A stretch of DNA of 64,000 bases from positions 140,103 to 204,102 of the forward strand of contig MWDJ01000003.1 of assembly GCA_002070505.1 (NCBI GenBank). The letters run 5' to 3'. The position numbers and the translations under genes are program-made. This document shows, piece after piece, positions 16,240-26,081 of the stretch; the stretch's first letter is position 1; each line of letters starts with the position of its first letter. The stretch comes from Bacteroidetes bacterium ADurb.Bin145 (lineage in GTDB: Bacteria; Bacteroidota; Bacteroidia; Bacteroidales; VadinHA17). A model generated the notes under the pieces. It worked only from the letters and a program-made list of their open reading frames with translations, searched no databases and was not told the origin of the DNA.

Positions 16240-16956
16240 ATGAGGTTATTACTTATAAGCAATTCAACTAATCCGGGGGAGCCCTATCTTGACTATCCAA
16301 AAGAGAATATAAGGATTTTTCTCGGAAAAAAGCCAGTCAGGGCGATATTCATACCTTATGCGGCAGTGACATTTTCATATGATACATACGAAGAAAAAGT
16401 ATCTGAAAGATTCCGTGAGATCGGACATGATATAGTCTCAATTCATCATTTTAAGGATCCGGTCAGGGCAATAAAAGATGCTTCCGCAATTGTTGTTGGG
16501 GGAGGAAATACATGGAAACTCCTTAAAACAATTCAGGAGAATAATTTGATAGGTGCTGTTAGTGCAAAAGTGCTGTCAGGAACACCATATATCGGCTGGA
16601 GTGCCGGGTCTAATGTTGCCTGTCCTTCTATAAAGACCACGAATGATATGCCAGTCGTTGAACCTGACGGTTTCAGTGCATTCAACCTTGTACCTTTTCA
16701 GATAAATCCTCATTATCTCGATGCCAATCCTTCAGGTCATGCAGGAGAAACAAGGGAACAGCGAATTGAGGAATTCATTGAAATCAATCGTGATATATAT
16801 GTTGTAGGTTTGAGAGAAGGAACAATGATCATAATTGAAGATCAGAAAATATTTCTTTCAGGACCACGAAAAGCCCGGATCTTTCGCTATGGCTCGCCGC
16901 CTTTTGAAGCAAGTACTGACGATGACCTGAGCTTCCTCCTTATTAAGCCGTTATAA
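16240..16956 (+). CDS. pepE: Alpha-aspartyl dipeptidase (peptidase E, S51)
   Basis: A 238-residue cytoplasmic serine peptidase that cleaves dipeptides with N-terminal aspartate. The nucleophile elbow 'GWSAGSNVACP', the acidic 'TTNDMPVVEP' segment and 'INPHYLDANP' supplying the catalytic histidine match PepE, as does the length. 'AIVVGGGNTWKLL' is the preceding conserved loop. It starts 10 nt after the E1-like gene and is co-directional. A TACCTTTG box at 16973-16980 downstream may start the next transcription unit. Confidence 0.93.
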   Translation: MRLLLISNSTNPGEPYLDYPKENIRIFLGKKPVRAIFIPYAAVTFSYDTYEEKVSERFREIGHDIVSIHHFKDPVRAIKDASAIVVGGGNTWKLLKTIQENNLIGAVSAKVLSGTPYIGWSAGSNVACPSIKTTNDMPVVEPDGFSAFNLVPFQINPHYLDANPSGHAGETREQRIEEFIEINRDIYVVGLREGTMIIIEDQKIFLSGPRKARIFRYGSPPFEASTDDDLSFLLIKPL

Positions 16957-17022
16957 TTTGATTCAAATAAACTACCTTTGTCCCCGTTATATGTCCTGCA
17001 AATTGGTTATTCTGTTGGGGAA

Positions 17023-19581
17023 ATGAGACTTGTTTTTAAAATAGGCAAAATAGCTGCTTTAGTAATAGTTGCAATAATTGTTATCCTTTTTACCTCATCA
17101 CTGTTCGTCCAGGATAAGGTTGCAGGAATAATCCTGAAATCACTTAATAAAAACCTTCTTACAAAATATGAATTCGAATCAGTAAGGTTGTCTTTCCTCA
17201 GGAGATTCCCCAAAGCCTCGCTGGATATAAGAAATGTATTGGTCCATTCTTCTCCCGGCTATGATCAGACCTGTTTCAACGGAACAAACACCGACACATT
17301 GCTTTCAGCCCGTTCAGTAACAATGGATTTCAGGATAACAGACATAATCAGGGGGATATATAATATTGACAGAATAGGAGTTAAAAACGGTTACCTCAAT
17401 CTTTACACCGATACATCCGGATTAGTCAATTATGAACTTGTCGCCAAAAACAAAAATGAAACAGGCGATAAGTTTATTCTGGATCTTAACAGGATAGATC
17501 TGTCGGATGTTCATGCTCTGTATAACAACAGGGCCACGAAACTTCTGATCAGGGGATTTGCTAAAAGCGGGCATCTCAAAAGCAATATCTCAGGTGATAA
17601 AATTGATTTCTCTGCAAGAAGCAAACTCAGTATTGATAAGTTTCAGTTATTTGATTTTAGTATGACCCGATCTGTGGAGGCTGACTTTGATGTCAATCTC
17701 CATAGTTCAGATGAAGGCATCACGTTTTCGAAAAGCAAAATCTATGTGGAAAACAATGTTTTTGAGCTTGGAGGATTTGTGTCTTCTGAAAATAATCTTG
17801 ATCTTTCATTTACAGGCACAAATATAGATCTCACAGGCATAAAGAAATATGTTCCCCTTAAATACCTGGAGAAAGTTATTCCATACGACCCTGCCGGAAT
17901 ACTTAATTTACAGTGCAAATTCACAGGTCCCCTAACAAGAACTGCCAATCCATTGGTTGAGATTAACTTTAACCTGTCGGAAGGCCGGGTAAAGTATATC
18001 AGTTCCCCTGTAAGTATAAATAATGTTTCATTTAAAGGATTTTACACCAACGGTCCCGGAATGATACCTGAAACAAACAGGCTTTCAATAACGGATTTCA
18101 CAGGGATCATCGGATCGGCGCAGTACAGGGGATCCCTTGACATTAAGAATTTCCGAACGCTTAACAGCAAGGTTAAATTATCAGGTCAGTTGATCCCTTC
18201 TGAGATAAAAGCTTTCTTCAACCTTCAAAATATATCAACCGCCACCGGAGTAATCGATTTTGATCTTAATCTGGCCGGAAATTTCCAAAAGAAAGATAAA
18301 TATACTTTTGCTGATCTGTTTTCATTCCATCCCGAAGCTTCATTTAATTTTAAGTCATTCGGAATAGGTTTACGAAACGACAGTATCCTGTTTAATAACG
18401 TTACAGGTGATATAGCTGTAACTGATACTGCTGTGGCAAGGAATTTCAAATTTACCTTCAGGGGACAGGAATTTGAAGTGACAGGCATTATGACAGGCTT
18501 TCCGGATCAGTTTACCGGGAGGCCTGCGCCAAAAACAATAAAGGCCCATGTCTGGTGCAACAGGCTGGATCCGGCCTTATTCAGTGTTAAGAAACCGGAT
18601 CCTGGTAATCCGGAAAAAGTTGTAAAAGCATTTTTATTACCTGATGATCTGACTCTTGATATTGATTTTAAAATTGATAAGTTTATCTACAAAACTTTTT
18701 TAGCTGATAATATCAATGGAGTGGTAAGTTACAAACCCAGGATCATAGATGTTAAATCTTTGAATCTAAACTCACTCGACGGCAATATCTCAGGTAGTGG
18801 TTTAATCGCTCAGAATACAGACAGGACCTTCATTGGAAAAGGCAATTTTAACCTTGAAAAGATTAATATTAATAAGACATTTACCTGTTTCAATAATTTT
18901 GGCCAGGATTTTATCAAGGCAGAAAACCTCGATGGATCAGTGTCTGGTTCTCTTGCGCTGCTCCTTCCCCTTGATTCTTTATTGCATCCTGTGATAAAGG
19001 GAATCACGGCAGAAGGAAAATATAAAATCTCAAAAGGCGCTCTTATAAAATTTGATCCGATCATGGAACTTTCTTCATTCATTGAATTATCTGAATTGAA
19101 AGACATTCATTTTGAGGAACTTGAAAATGATTTTTTTATCAGAAACAATTATCTTTACATACCGCAGATGGAGGTGAGATCGTCAGCAGCTGATCTTTAT
19201 GTAAGCGGAAAACACGATTTTGAAAACAATTATGAATATCATGTTAAGGTACTTTTGTCAGAGATCCTTAGCAGCAAGTTCCGGAAGCCGAGACCAAACA
19301 CCACTGAGTTCGGAGCAGTTCAGGATGACGGGCTTGGACGTACTTCGCTCCTTCTTAAGATAGCCAATAAAGGAGATGATGTGAAAGTATCATACGATAT
19401 TAAAGCTGTGGGAAATCAGATAAAAAACGATATTAAAGAAGAAAGGCAGACGCTCAAAAAAATCCTTAACGAGGAATACGGATGGTACCGGACTGATTCT
19501 GTTGAAAATAAGAAACCTGCCAGAAGTACTCCCCGTTTTAAAGTCATATGGGAAGAAAGAGATACTATAAGATCAAGATAG
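17023..19581 (+). CDS. AsmA-family protein
   Basis: About 852 residues from the ATG at 17023, preceded by GGGG as ribosome binding site; the in-frame TTG at 16978 is rejected. An N-terminal membrane helix ('IAALVIVAIIVILFTSSLFV') anchors a very long, beta-rich periplasmic region with the repeating strand pattern of AsmA/TamB-type lipid-transfer bridges ('RFPKASLDIRNV' near the start and a conserved C-terminal block near 'ISKGALIKFDPIMELSSF'). Members are thought to move phospholipids between membranes. The protein ends in a charged tail. It is about 65 nt downstream of pepE. Confidence 0.88.
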   Translation: MRLVFKIGKIAALVIVAIIVILFTSSLFVQDKVAGIILKSLNKNLLTKYEFESVRLSFLRRFPKASLDIRNVLVHSSPGYDQTCFNGTNTDTLLSARSVTMDFRITDIIRGIYNIDRIGVKNGYLNLYTDTSGLVNYELVAKNKNETGDKFILDLNRIDLSDVHALYNNRATKLLIRGFAKSGHLKSNISGDKIDFSARSKLSIDKFQLFDFSMTRSVEADFDVNLHSSDEGITFSKSKIYVENNVFELGGFVSSENNLDLSFTGTNIDLTGIKKYVPLKYLEKVIPYDPAGILNLQCKFTGPLTRTANPLVEINFNLSEGRVKYISSPVSINNVSFKGFYTNGPGMIPETNRLSITDFTGIIGSAQYRGSLDIKNFRTLNSKVKLSGQLIPSEIKAFFNLQNISTATGVIDFDLNLAGNFQKKDKYTFADLFSFHPEASFNFKSFGIGLRNDSILFNNVTGDIAVTDTAVARNFKFTFRGQEFEVTGIMTGFPDQFTGRPAPKTIKAHVWCNRLDPALFSVKKPDPGNPEKVVKAFLLPDDLTLDIDFKIDKFIYKTFLADNINGVVSYKPRIIDVKSLNLNSLDGNISGSGLIAQNTDRTFIGKGNFNLEKININKTFTCFNNFGQDFIKAENLDGSVSGSLALLLPLDSLLHPVIKGITAEGKYKISKGALIKFDPIMELSSFIELSELKDIHFEELENDFFIRNNYLYIPQMEVRSSAADLYVSGKHDFENNYEYHVKVLLSEILSSKFRKPRPNTTEFGAVQDDGLGRTSLLLKIANKGDDVKVSYDIKAVGNQIKNDIKEERQTLKKILNEEYGWYRTDSVENKKPARSTPRFKVIWEERDTIRSR

Positions 19582-19651
19582 CATTTCCTCCTGTAAACGG
19601 CTGACAGATATAAAGAGGATCATAAACATAATAAGTAATCAATCTTTTATT

Positions 19652-20812
19652 TTGGAGAGTTACAGGTACAGATCACTTTGGATGCTTTTCCTATTCCTTC
19701 TGGCAGTTCTGACCGGATCGGGATCGCTTGTCTATACTAGGTACCTTGTCAAAATTCTTAAAGGAGAAGAAAGAAAAAAAGTTGAATTATGGGCGCAGGC
19801 AACAATAATGATAAACTCAGCCGATCCTGAAGATCCCGATCAGAATCTTGAATTCCCGTTCTCAATAATAGAAAATAACACAACAATCCCTGTTATCCTT
19901 ACGGATGCAAATGACAGCATAATCAGTGCCGGTAATTTCGATACTGAACAATTACGTAATAAGCAATATATTAAGCTTCAGCTGGAGCGGATCCGGAAGA
20001 AAAAGGATCCTATAATTATCGAACTCGGCAGCGGTTTTATAAACAAGATTTACTATAAGGACAGTATAATACTTACTCAGCTGACTTATTATCCTTATGT
20101 ACAGATGGGGATAATCATCCTCTTTATCTTTGTGGCTTATCTGGCATTTCTTTCGTCGAGGAAAGCTGCAGATAACCAGGTCTGGGTAAGTATGTCGAAA
20201 GAAACAGCTCATCAGCTTGGAACACCGACTTCTTCGCTTGCCGGGTGGGTTGAGATACTGCAGGAGAAATATCCGGAGGTGGCAATTACAGAAGAGGTAA
20301 GCAGGGATGTGGAAAGACTTATAAAAATAACTGAACGTTTTTCCCGAATAGGTTCAAAAACCGTTCTGAAAGACGAGAATATTATTGCAGTTATCTCTCA
20401 TACTATCGATTATCTTAAAACACGGACGTCATCAAAAATTAAGTTCACAGTTGATTTCGACAGAACCGGCGTTATTATAATACCATTACACGCCGCACTT
20501 TTTGAATGGGTTATTGAGAATATTTCGAAGAATGCAATCGATGCTATGGAGGGAAGCGGTGAAATAACCTATCATATCACTGAAACAGACAAGAATATAC
20601 TGATTGACGTAACCGATACAGGTAAAGGAATCCCCAAGAGAGCTTTCAGAAAGATTTTTAATCCCGGATATTCTACCAAACAGCGCGGATGGGGAGTCGG
20701 TCTCTCCCTCGCTAAAAGAATCGTTGAAAAATTTCACTCCGGGCGTATATATGTCAGGCATTCGGAACCTGGTATAGGATCGTGCATCAGGATAGTAATG
20801 AATAAGCGCTGA
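19652..20812 (+). CDS. Sensor histidine kinase
   Basis: About 386 residues. The likely start is TTG at 19652 because it gives the N-terminus 'ESYRYRSLW' before the first membrane helix; the first in-frame ATG (19682) would cut into that helix. Two helices (about 10-30 and 150-170) flank a periplasmic domain of about 115 residues. The H-box 'SKETAHQLGTPTSSLAGW' holds the phospho-histidine, the N-box is 'ENISKNAIDAM' and the ATP lid 'DTGKGIPKRAFRKIF' with 'GWGVGLSLAKRI'. No response regulator is adjacent, so it is an orphan. The catalytic core is intact. Confidence 0.9.
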   Translation: MESYRYRSLWMLFLFLLAVLTGSGSLVYTRYLVKILKGEERKKVELWAQATIMINSADPEDPDQNLEFPFSIIENNTTIPVILTDANDSIISAGNFDTEQLRNKQYIKLQLERIRKKKDPIIIELGSGFINKIYYKDSIILTQLTYYPYVQMGIIILFIFVAYLAFLSSRKAADNQVWVSMSKETAHQLGTPTSSLAGWVEILQEKYPEVAITEEVSRDVERLIKITERFSRIGSKTVLKDENIIAVISHTIDYLKTRTSSKIKFTVDFDRTGVIIIPLHAALFEWVIENISKNAIDAMEGSGEITYHITETDKNILIDVTDTGKGIPKRAFRKIFNPGYSTKQRGWGVGLSLAKRIVEKFHSGRIYVRHSEPGIGSCIRIVMNKR

Positions 20813-20843
20813 GAAGTTTTCTGAAATTTTAATAATTACAGGA

Positions 20844-22100
20844 ATGGATAGAAAAGAAATTGAGATAATGGCCCCGGCAGGATCCTACGAATCTCTCATG
20901 GCCGCTATCCAGGGAGGAGCTGATTCTGTTTATTTTGGTGCTGAGCATCTTAATATGAGAGCCGGATCCTCCAATAATTTTACAATTGGGGATCTTAATA
21001 AAATCTCCGGGATCTGCAAAAGCAATGGACTGAAAAGTTATCTCACGGTAAATATTGTTATTTACGACCATGAAATAAAGCAAATGCAGGAGATAATCGA
21101 TGCTGCTGCAGAATGTGGCATCAGTGCCATCATTGCCAGTGATCTCTCAGCTATACTTTACGCATATCAGAAGGGAATCGAGGTTCATCTTTCAACGCAA
21201 CTTAATATCTCCAATACTGAAGCATTGAAGTTTTATTCACAATGGGCCGATGTCGCAGTATTAGCCAGGGAGTTAAACCTCAGCCAGGTTGAAAAGATAT
21301 ATAATTCAATAATCGAAAGGGATATAAGAGGTCCGGGGGGAGAGCTTGTGAAAATTGAAATGTTTGCTCATGGCGCTTTATGCATGGCAATCTCCGGCAA
21401 ATGTTACCTCAGTCTTCATGAGAATAATATGTCGGCCAACAGGGGTAACTGTTACCAGACCTGCCGGAAATCCTATATAGTAACTGAAAAAGAATCCGGG
21501 AATCAGCTGGAGATAGATAACGAATATATTATGTCCCCCAGGGATCTTTGTACTATTGGATTCATAGACAAAATGCTGAATGCAGGGGTCAGGGTTTTAA
21601 AGATTGAAGGACGTGCAAGATCTCCTGAATATGTAAAAATTGTTTCGGCATGTTACAATGAAGCAGTGGGGGCAGTTATTGACGGGACATATTCGGACGA
21701 ACGTATTGCAGAATGGAAGAAAAGATTGTCTTCGGTATTCAACAGGGGTTTCTGGGATGGGCATTATCTGGGGCAGCGCCTGGGCGAATGGAACACAAGA
21801 TATGGTTCCAGTGCTGAAAGGAAAAAACTATACCTTGGGAAGATCACTAATTATTTTACCAGGATTGGTGTAGCAGAAATAAAACTTGAGAACGGTGATC
21901 TTGACAAAGAAGATGAGATTCTCATAATAGGACCTTCTACCGGGGTTGTTGAATTCAAAGTGGATGAGATAAGAGTTGACCTTAAAAAAACAATTTCCGC
22001 ACATAAAGGCGAATATTGTTCGATTAAAATCGAACATTATCTGAGACGATCCGACAAGGTGTATAAATGGATAGATAATACTGACCATAAAGATCAGTAA
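20844..22100 (+). CDS. Peptidase U32 family protein (TrhP/RlhA-like)
   Basis: A 418-residue U32-family protein. The family signature 'EMFAHGALCMAISGKCYLS' and the cysteine set 'NRGNCYQTCRKSY' are present, with an N-terminal TIM-barrel start 'IMAPAGSYESLMAAIQGGAD'. Members once called collagenases are now linked to RNA hydroxylation (TrhP for tRNA uridine-34, RlhA for 23S rRNA). The C-terminal 80 residues form a small beta domain. It starts 31 nt after the kinase gene with AGGA upstream of the ATG. The tRNA-modification gene mnmH is convergent 10 nt downstream. Confidence 0.88.
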   Translation: MDRKEIEIMAPAGSYESLMAAIQGGADSVYFGAEHLNMRAGSSNNFTIGDLNKISGICKSNGLKSYLTVNIVIYDHEIKQMQEIIDAAAECGISAIIASDLSAILYAYQKGIEVHLSTQLNISNTEALKFYSQWADVAVLARELNLSQVEKIYNSIIERDIRGPGGELVKIEMFAHGALCMAISGKCYLSLHENNMSANRGNCYQTCRKSYIVTEKESGNQLEIDNEYIMSPRDLCTIGFIDKMLNAGVRVLKIEGRARSPEYVKIVSACYNEAVGAVIDGTYSDERIAEWKKRLSSVFNRGFWDGHYLGQRLGEWNTRYGSSAERKKLYLGKITNYFTRIGVAEIKLENGDLDKEDEILIIGPSTGVVEFKVDEIRVDLKKTISAHKGEYCSIKIEHYLRRSDKVYKWIDNTDHKDQ

Positions 22101-22110
22101 ATAAAATCAG

Positions 22111-23154
22111 TTACCAGCTTATCTTATTTGATGCTTCAAGAACCTTAAAGGTATTTTGATCAATATTATCAGTATCAGATTCTATATAGATTATATTTTT
22201 GTCATTTCTTTTATGAAGGCTGAATCTATATGTTTTATCATAATACGTGAGCATTATTCGAACAGCCTCCCTGAAATCACCTGAGCTGATTGATTCAAGC
22301 ACTTTTTTTGTATTTTCCCTTCCTAGCCGTTTGCTTACCTTTATGACTGATCCCTGAAGCTGATCAGCGGGAAATGAAGCATATTCATCAATGAGCCGGG
22401 GAATTCTTTTTTCAGCATCAAGCATTAAAATAACTGCCGGGGCAGCCTGAATGTTTTTATAAAAATCATCCGGCATAAATACCGATCCAATATTCCTGCT
22501 TTCATCTTCAATCCAGACCGGAAGGTCGTTGTTCACTGACTGCAATTCTGAAAAGAGCAGGTTTGCGAAATGTTCTGAGGATGGCTGTTGCGGTTGTCCA
22601 AGTGATCCGAACGCCGAACCTTTATGATTTGCAAGAGCTTCAAGATCAATTATCTGATGACCTGCATTCCTGATCTTATGCAATATATGCGTCTTACTGC
22701 TTCCTGTCATTCCTCCAAGAACAATAATTTTGCGCTTCTTTTTCAGATCTTCCAGGATATGATTTCTGTATGATTTATATCCCCCATCAAGTATCTCAGT
22801 CTTAATGCTGCCAAGGGAAAAAAGCCAGGCCATTGTTTCCGATCTCATGCCCCCTCTCCAGCAATACACAAGCAACCTCTGGTCTGATGCAACTGAAAGG
22901 GCTGCCTTTAGTTTAGAGCTCATTTTATTACCAATCATGTCAAGCCCCGTTAGTATAGCTTTCAGCCTGCCTTCATCGTTGTAAGCTATCCCGACTTTCC
23001 TGCGTTCATCGTCATCAAAAAGAGGAATGTTTTTAGCACCGGGAATATGACCTGTAAGATATTCAGAGGGAGACCTGACATCAATTACCGGAATGACTTT
23101 TGACTTTCCCAGGAATTGGACGACATCAATCTTATTCTGTGCTGGAATTGTCAT
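22111..23154 (-). CDS. mnmH: tRNA 2-selenouridine synthase MnmH/SelU
   Basis: A 347-residue protein that replaces sulfur with selenium at the wobble 2-thiouridine of tRNA, via a geranylated intermediate. Residues 1-125 are a rhodanese domain with the catalytic cysteine in 'LLVYCWRGGMRSETMAWLF'. The rest is a P-loop domain with Walker A 'GGMTGSSKTHIL' and 'LEALANHKGSAFG'. Length and residues match the family. It lies 45 nt downstream of the hybrid kinase on the same strand. Selenium use also needs SelD, which is not in the window. Confidence 0.93.
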   Translation of the reverse strand: MTIPAQNKIDVVQFLGKSKVIPVIDVRSPSEYLTGHIPGAKNIPLFDDDERRKVGIAYNDEGRLKAILTGLDMIGNKMSSKLKAALSVASDQRLLVYCWRGGMRSETMAWLFSLGSIKTEILDGGYKSYRNHILEDLKKKRKIIVLGGMTGSSKTHILHKIRNAGHQIIDLEALANHKGSAFGSLGQPQQPSSEHFANLLFSELQSVNNDLPVWIEDESRNIGSVFMPDDFYKNIQAAPAVILMLDAEKRIPRLIDEYASFPADQLQGSVIKVSKRLGRENTKKVLESISSGDFREAVRIMLTYYDKTYRFSLHKRNDKNIIYIESDTDNIDQNTFKVLEASNKISW

Positions 23155-23199
23155 ACTTAAAAGAGATTATCTCCGGGGATCTCATGTTTTACTTAATTG

Positions 23200-26022
23200 T
23201 CAGTCGGCCTTGAAATGTTTAAAAAACAACCTTTTCAGCTCTTCGATTCTGACTGGTTTGGAGATGAATTCCCTGATTCCTGATAATTCAGCCTTTCGTC
23301 TGGTTTCAGGCAGGTTGTCAGCAGTAAATGCTGCTATCAACACTGATTTATCTTTTTCAATTATTTTCCTGGAAGAATCAAAGCCATCCATCCCGGGCAT
23401 AAAGAGATCCATGAAAATGATATCATAATGCTTGTCTTTTGCTTTTAAGAATCCTTCATAACCATCTTCAACTGCTTCATATTTATAACCAAGGGTTTGT
23501 AACATGGTCCCAAGCACTTTAAGGTTCATTTTATTATCTTCCACGATCAGGATGGCGATATCTTTTTTAATATTACCAATAGCATCAGAACCTGTCTGAG
23601 TCTCCAGGTATGGGAAGCACTCTTTCAGGGCTCCGGAAAGTTTGAGGGATTCAAGAGGCTTGACAAGATAACTGTCTATCCCCATAGTAAGAGACTTCAG
23701 ATAGTTACCTTTTTTATCGTTTGAACTTATCATCTGAATAATTACCCTGTCTGCAAGACCCTGGTTCCATATACTTTTTACTGCTTCAAAGCCATCAAAT
23801 TCCTTTTCATCGATTATGACAACAAGTTTATAGGCATCTTCCGGTGTATTTAAACTGATCCTGATCTGTTCGGCAGTCATTTTATGGAAAGACGTAACAG
23901 AAATGTTTAATCCCAGCTTGTGATAAAGATTTATTATTTCCTCATCCCTGTTCTGTTGCCCTGTAATGATAAGTGTTTTAATATCTGAAAATGATCTGAT
24001 CTTCTGAAGATCAATATCTTTCAACATCCTGTCATTTGAAAATACTCTCATTGAAAAAAGTATTTTTGTTCCTGCATCGCCGGACAGTCCGGAGGGGCTC
24101 TCTGCGCTTAGTGTACCTCCCATAAGTTCTATTAACTGCCGTGCTATTATTGTTCCCAGTGCTGATTCATCGCTGCCTTTAAGGGTTCTTGCTTCCTGAT
24201 TCAAGGAATCCCCAAAAATCTTATTCAGACTGGCCTTATCAAAAGAGCGGCCCGTATCAAGCAATTCAAAATCAAGAGTTACCATTCCCTGGTCAATAGC
24301 CCCGGAGTGGCATCGCAGTCTGATTTCACCTTTTTCAGTATTTGCGGCAGAATGCAATATCAGGTTGGTGAGAACCTGCCTTATTCTGAGGGGATCAGCT
24401 ATTATGCTTTCCGGTATGTTTTCATCGATCTCACTTGAGAAAACGATTTCTTTTCCGGCAATATGTGTTGATGCCAGTTCGGAATAATATTTAATCTCTT
24501 CCCTGAGATTGAATGGAATCTCCTCCAGGATCATTTTCCCGGATTCTATCTTCGAAAAATCAAGGATATCATTTATGATATTAAGAAGCACCTCTGTTGA
24601 TCTGCGAAGGAGACTCACAATATTCCGTACATCATCTGATAGTTCGTAATTGTCAATTACGTCAGTTATTCCAATTATCTCATTCAGCGGTGTCCTGATT
24701 TCATAGCTCATTCGTGCAAGAAATCCTGATTTTGCTTCATTCGCCCTGGCTTCCTGTTGTCTTGCGGTTTCAAGCATTGTGACATCGTTCAGGATTTCCA
24801 TCGTTGCTTCCCTGCCCATAAAAACCAGAGGTATGCTGTTCCTGTACAGAATCATTTCTCCTGATTTACGCGGAATAATGATGAATTGGTTGGGATTGAA
24901 TCCGCTTCCAAGATTCTTGGCAAAATAGTTTCCTGCTGTGGTAACTGCTTCTTCCGGGTAAATCTGCCCGCTCATCTCCTGTTCTCCTGAATAGGAATAT
25001 ATTGATGCAGCAACCTTATTTGCTTTTAGAATCTTCCTCTCTTTATCATGTATTATCACACCGACAGGCATCTCTTCTATCAATCTGAAAAGCATTTTTT
25101 CGGATTCACTAAGCCGTCTGCTCTCTTCTTTTTCTGATTTGATAAAGCGAAGAAAGAACCATATTATAAGCAAGATAAGCAAAAGAGTAGCGGATACTAT
25201 CAGGAAAGAATTCCTCAGAATATATTTTTGAAAGAAGTCAGCAGGTGCAGAAAAAACAAGAGCAATTGATCTCTGCAAAAGCTGAGTCGAGTAGTAAGAT
25301 GAAATGATTGTCTCGTTTTTCCCGTTAAGAGACGTTTTATGGACCAGATTGCCGTTTGTCCCGTTATCCATACCTGATACTATCCTGTCAATTTCAGCAT
25401 ATCGTACAGGGGTTTCCAGGTTATTATAAATAATCTGTCCGGAATCAGTTATAACCCATTGCCACTGATAATCCTTCAAATTGAAAACAGAAAATATTTC
25501 TTCAAAATATTTTTCATAATCGACTGTTACGACTATGTTCCCAACTGCTATATTATCTTTAATTACAGGAAGATAATAATCGAACCTTCTGTTTACCTTT
25601 ATAAGCTGTTCCCTGTCGTGAATCTCTCCCTGCACATGAAGAATAAAAGTTTGTTCGAGCCATCCTTCTCCCATTTCATCGCGTTTAAGGGAGAATTCAT
25701 TCCGTTTATTATCGAAGAGTCTGATACCGGTGACAAAATCCTGGTATTTTGAAGCAAACAATTTCATGCTTTCTATGACTCTTGCCTTCAGAACCTGGTC
25801 ATTAAAAAACTCCCCCAGGTCTTCGGTAAAGTTTATTTCGTTGAGATCGCTTGCGAAACCGTTATCTATACCATCGACAGAAAGTCCGACTATCTGTGAT
25901 TGTCTGTTAAGCAAAGTTGTGATGTAACTTATCTGCTTGTTATACAAACTCCGATAGTAGAAGAAATTCACTATTATTATCACAATAAATGCAGTGCAGA
26001 TAATTGTCAGTAACCTTTTCAT
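23200..26022 (-). CDS. Hybrid histidine kinase with degenerate kinase core
   Basis: About 940 residues from the ATG at 26020-26022 (a TTG 9 nt upstream is less likely). Order: membrane helix (5-27), periplasmic sensor domain, second helix (about 270-293), PAS domain (about 305-410), HisKA, HATPase, two receiver domains. The H-box reads 'ARMSYEIRTPLNEIIG', so the phospho-accepting His is Tyr440. The N-box reads 'LTNLILHSAANTEKGE' with His for the essential Asn, and the 'DTG' box lacks the normal glycine lid. The first receiver is degenerate; the last is intact with 'IVEDNKMN', D872 in 'FMDLFMPGMDG' and 'ISKP'. It may act as a phosphate acceptor or scaffold rather than a kinase. Confidence 0.88.
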   Translation of the reverse strand: MKRLLTIICTAFIVIIIVNFFYYRSLYNKQISYITTLLNRQSQIVGLSVDGIDNGFASDLNEINFTEDLGEFFNDQVLKARVIESMKLFASKYQDFVTGIRLFDNKRNEFSLKRDEMGEGWLEQTFILHVQGEIHDREQLIKVNRRFDYYLPVIKDNIAVGNIVVTVDYEKYFEEIFSVFNLKDYQWQWVITDSGQIIYNNLETPVRYAEIDRIVSGMDNGTNGNLVHKTSLNGKNETIISSYYSTQLLQRSIALVFSAPADFFQKYILRNSFLIVSATLLLILLIIWFFLRFIKSEKEESRRLSESEKMLFRLIEEMPVGVIIHDKERKILKANKVAASIYSYSGEQEMSGQIYPEEAVTTAGNYFAKNLGSGFNPNQFIIIPRKSGEMILYRNSIPLVFMGREATMEILNDVTMLETARQQEARANEAKSGFLARMSYEIRTPLNEIIGITDVIDNYELSDDVRNIVSLLRRSTEVLLNIINDILDFSKIESGKMILEEIPFNLREEIKYYSELASTHIAGKEIVFSSEIDENIPESIIADPLRIRQVLTNLILHSAANTEKGEIRLRCHSGAIDQGMVTLDFELLDTGRSFDKASLNKIFGDSLNQEARTLKGSDESALGTIIARQLIELMGGTLSAESPSGLSGDAGTKILFSMRVFSNDRMLKDIDLQKIRSFSDIKTLIITGQQNRDEEIINLYHKLGLNISVTSFHKMTAEQIRISLNTPEDAYKLVVIIDEKEFDGFEAVKSIWNQGLADRVIIQMISSNDKKGNYLKSLTMGIDSYLVKPLESLKLSGALKECFPYLETQTGSDAIGNIKKDIAILIVEDNKMNLKVLGTMLQTLGYKYEAVEDGYEGFLKAKDKHYDIIFMDLFMPGMDGFDSSRKIIEKDKSVLIAAFTADNLPETRRKAELSGIREFISKPVRIEELKRLFFKHFKAD

Positions 26023-26081
26023 TGTGAACAAATTTTACACTCCTGAGAACATAAAGATAGAATTTATTAAATAATAAGGGA

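Noticed and set aside
16978-17022. TTG at 16978 as start of the AsmA gene
   Set aside because: The ATG at 17023 has a GGGG ribosome binding site and directly precedes the membrane anchor.
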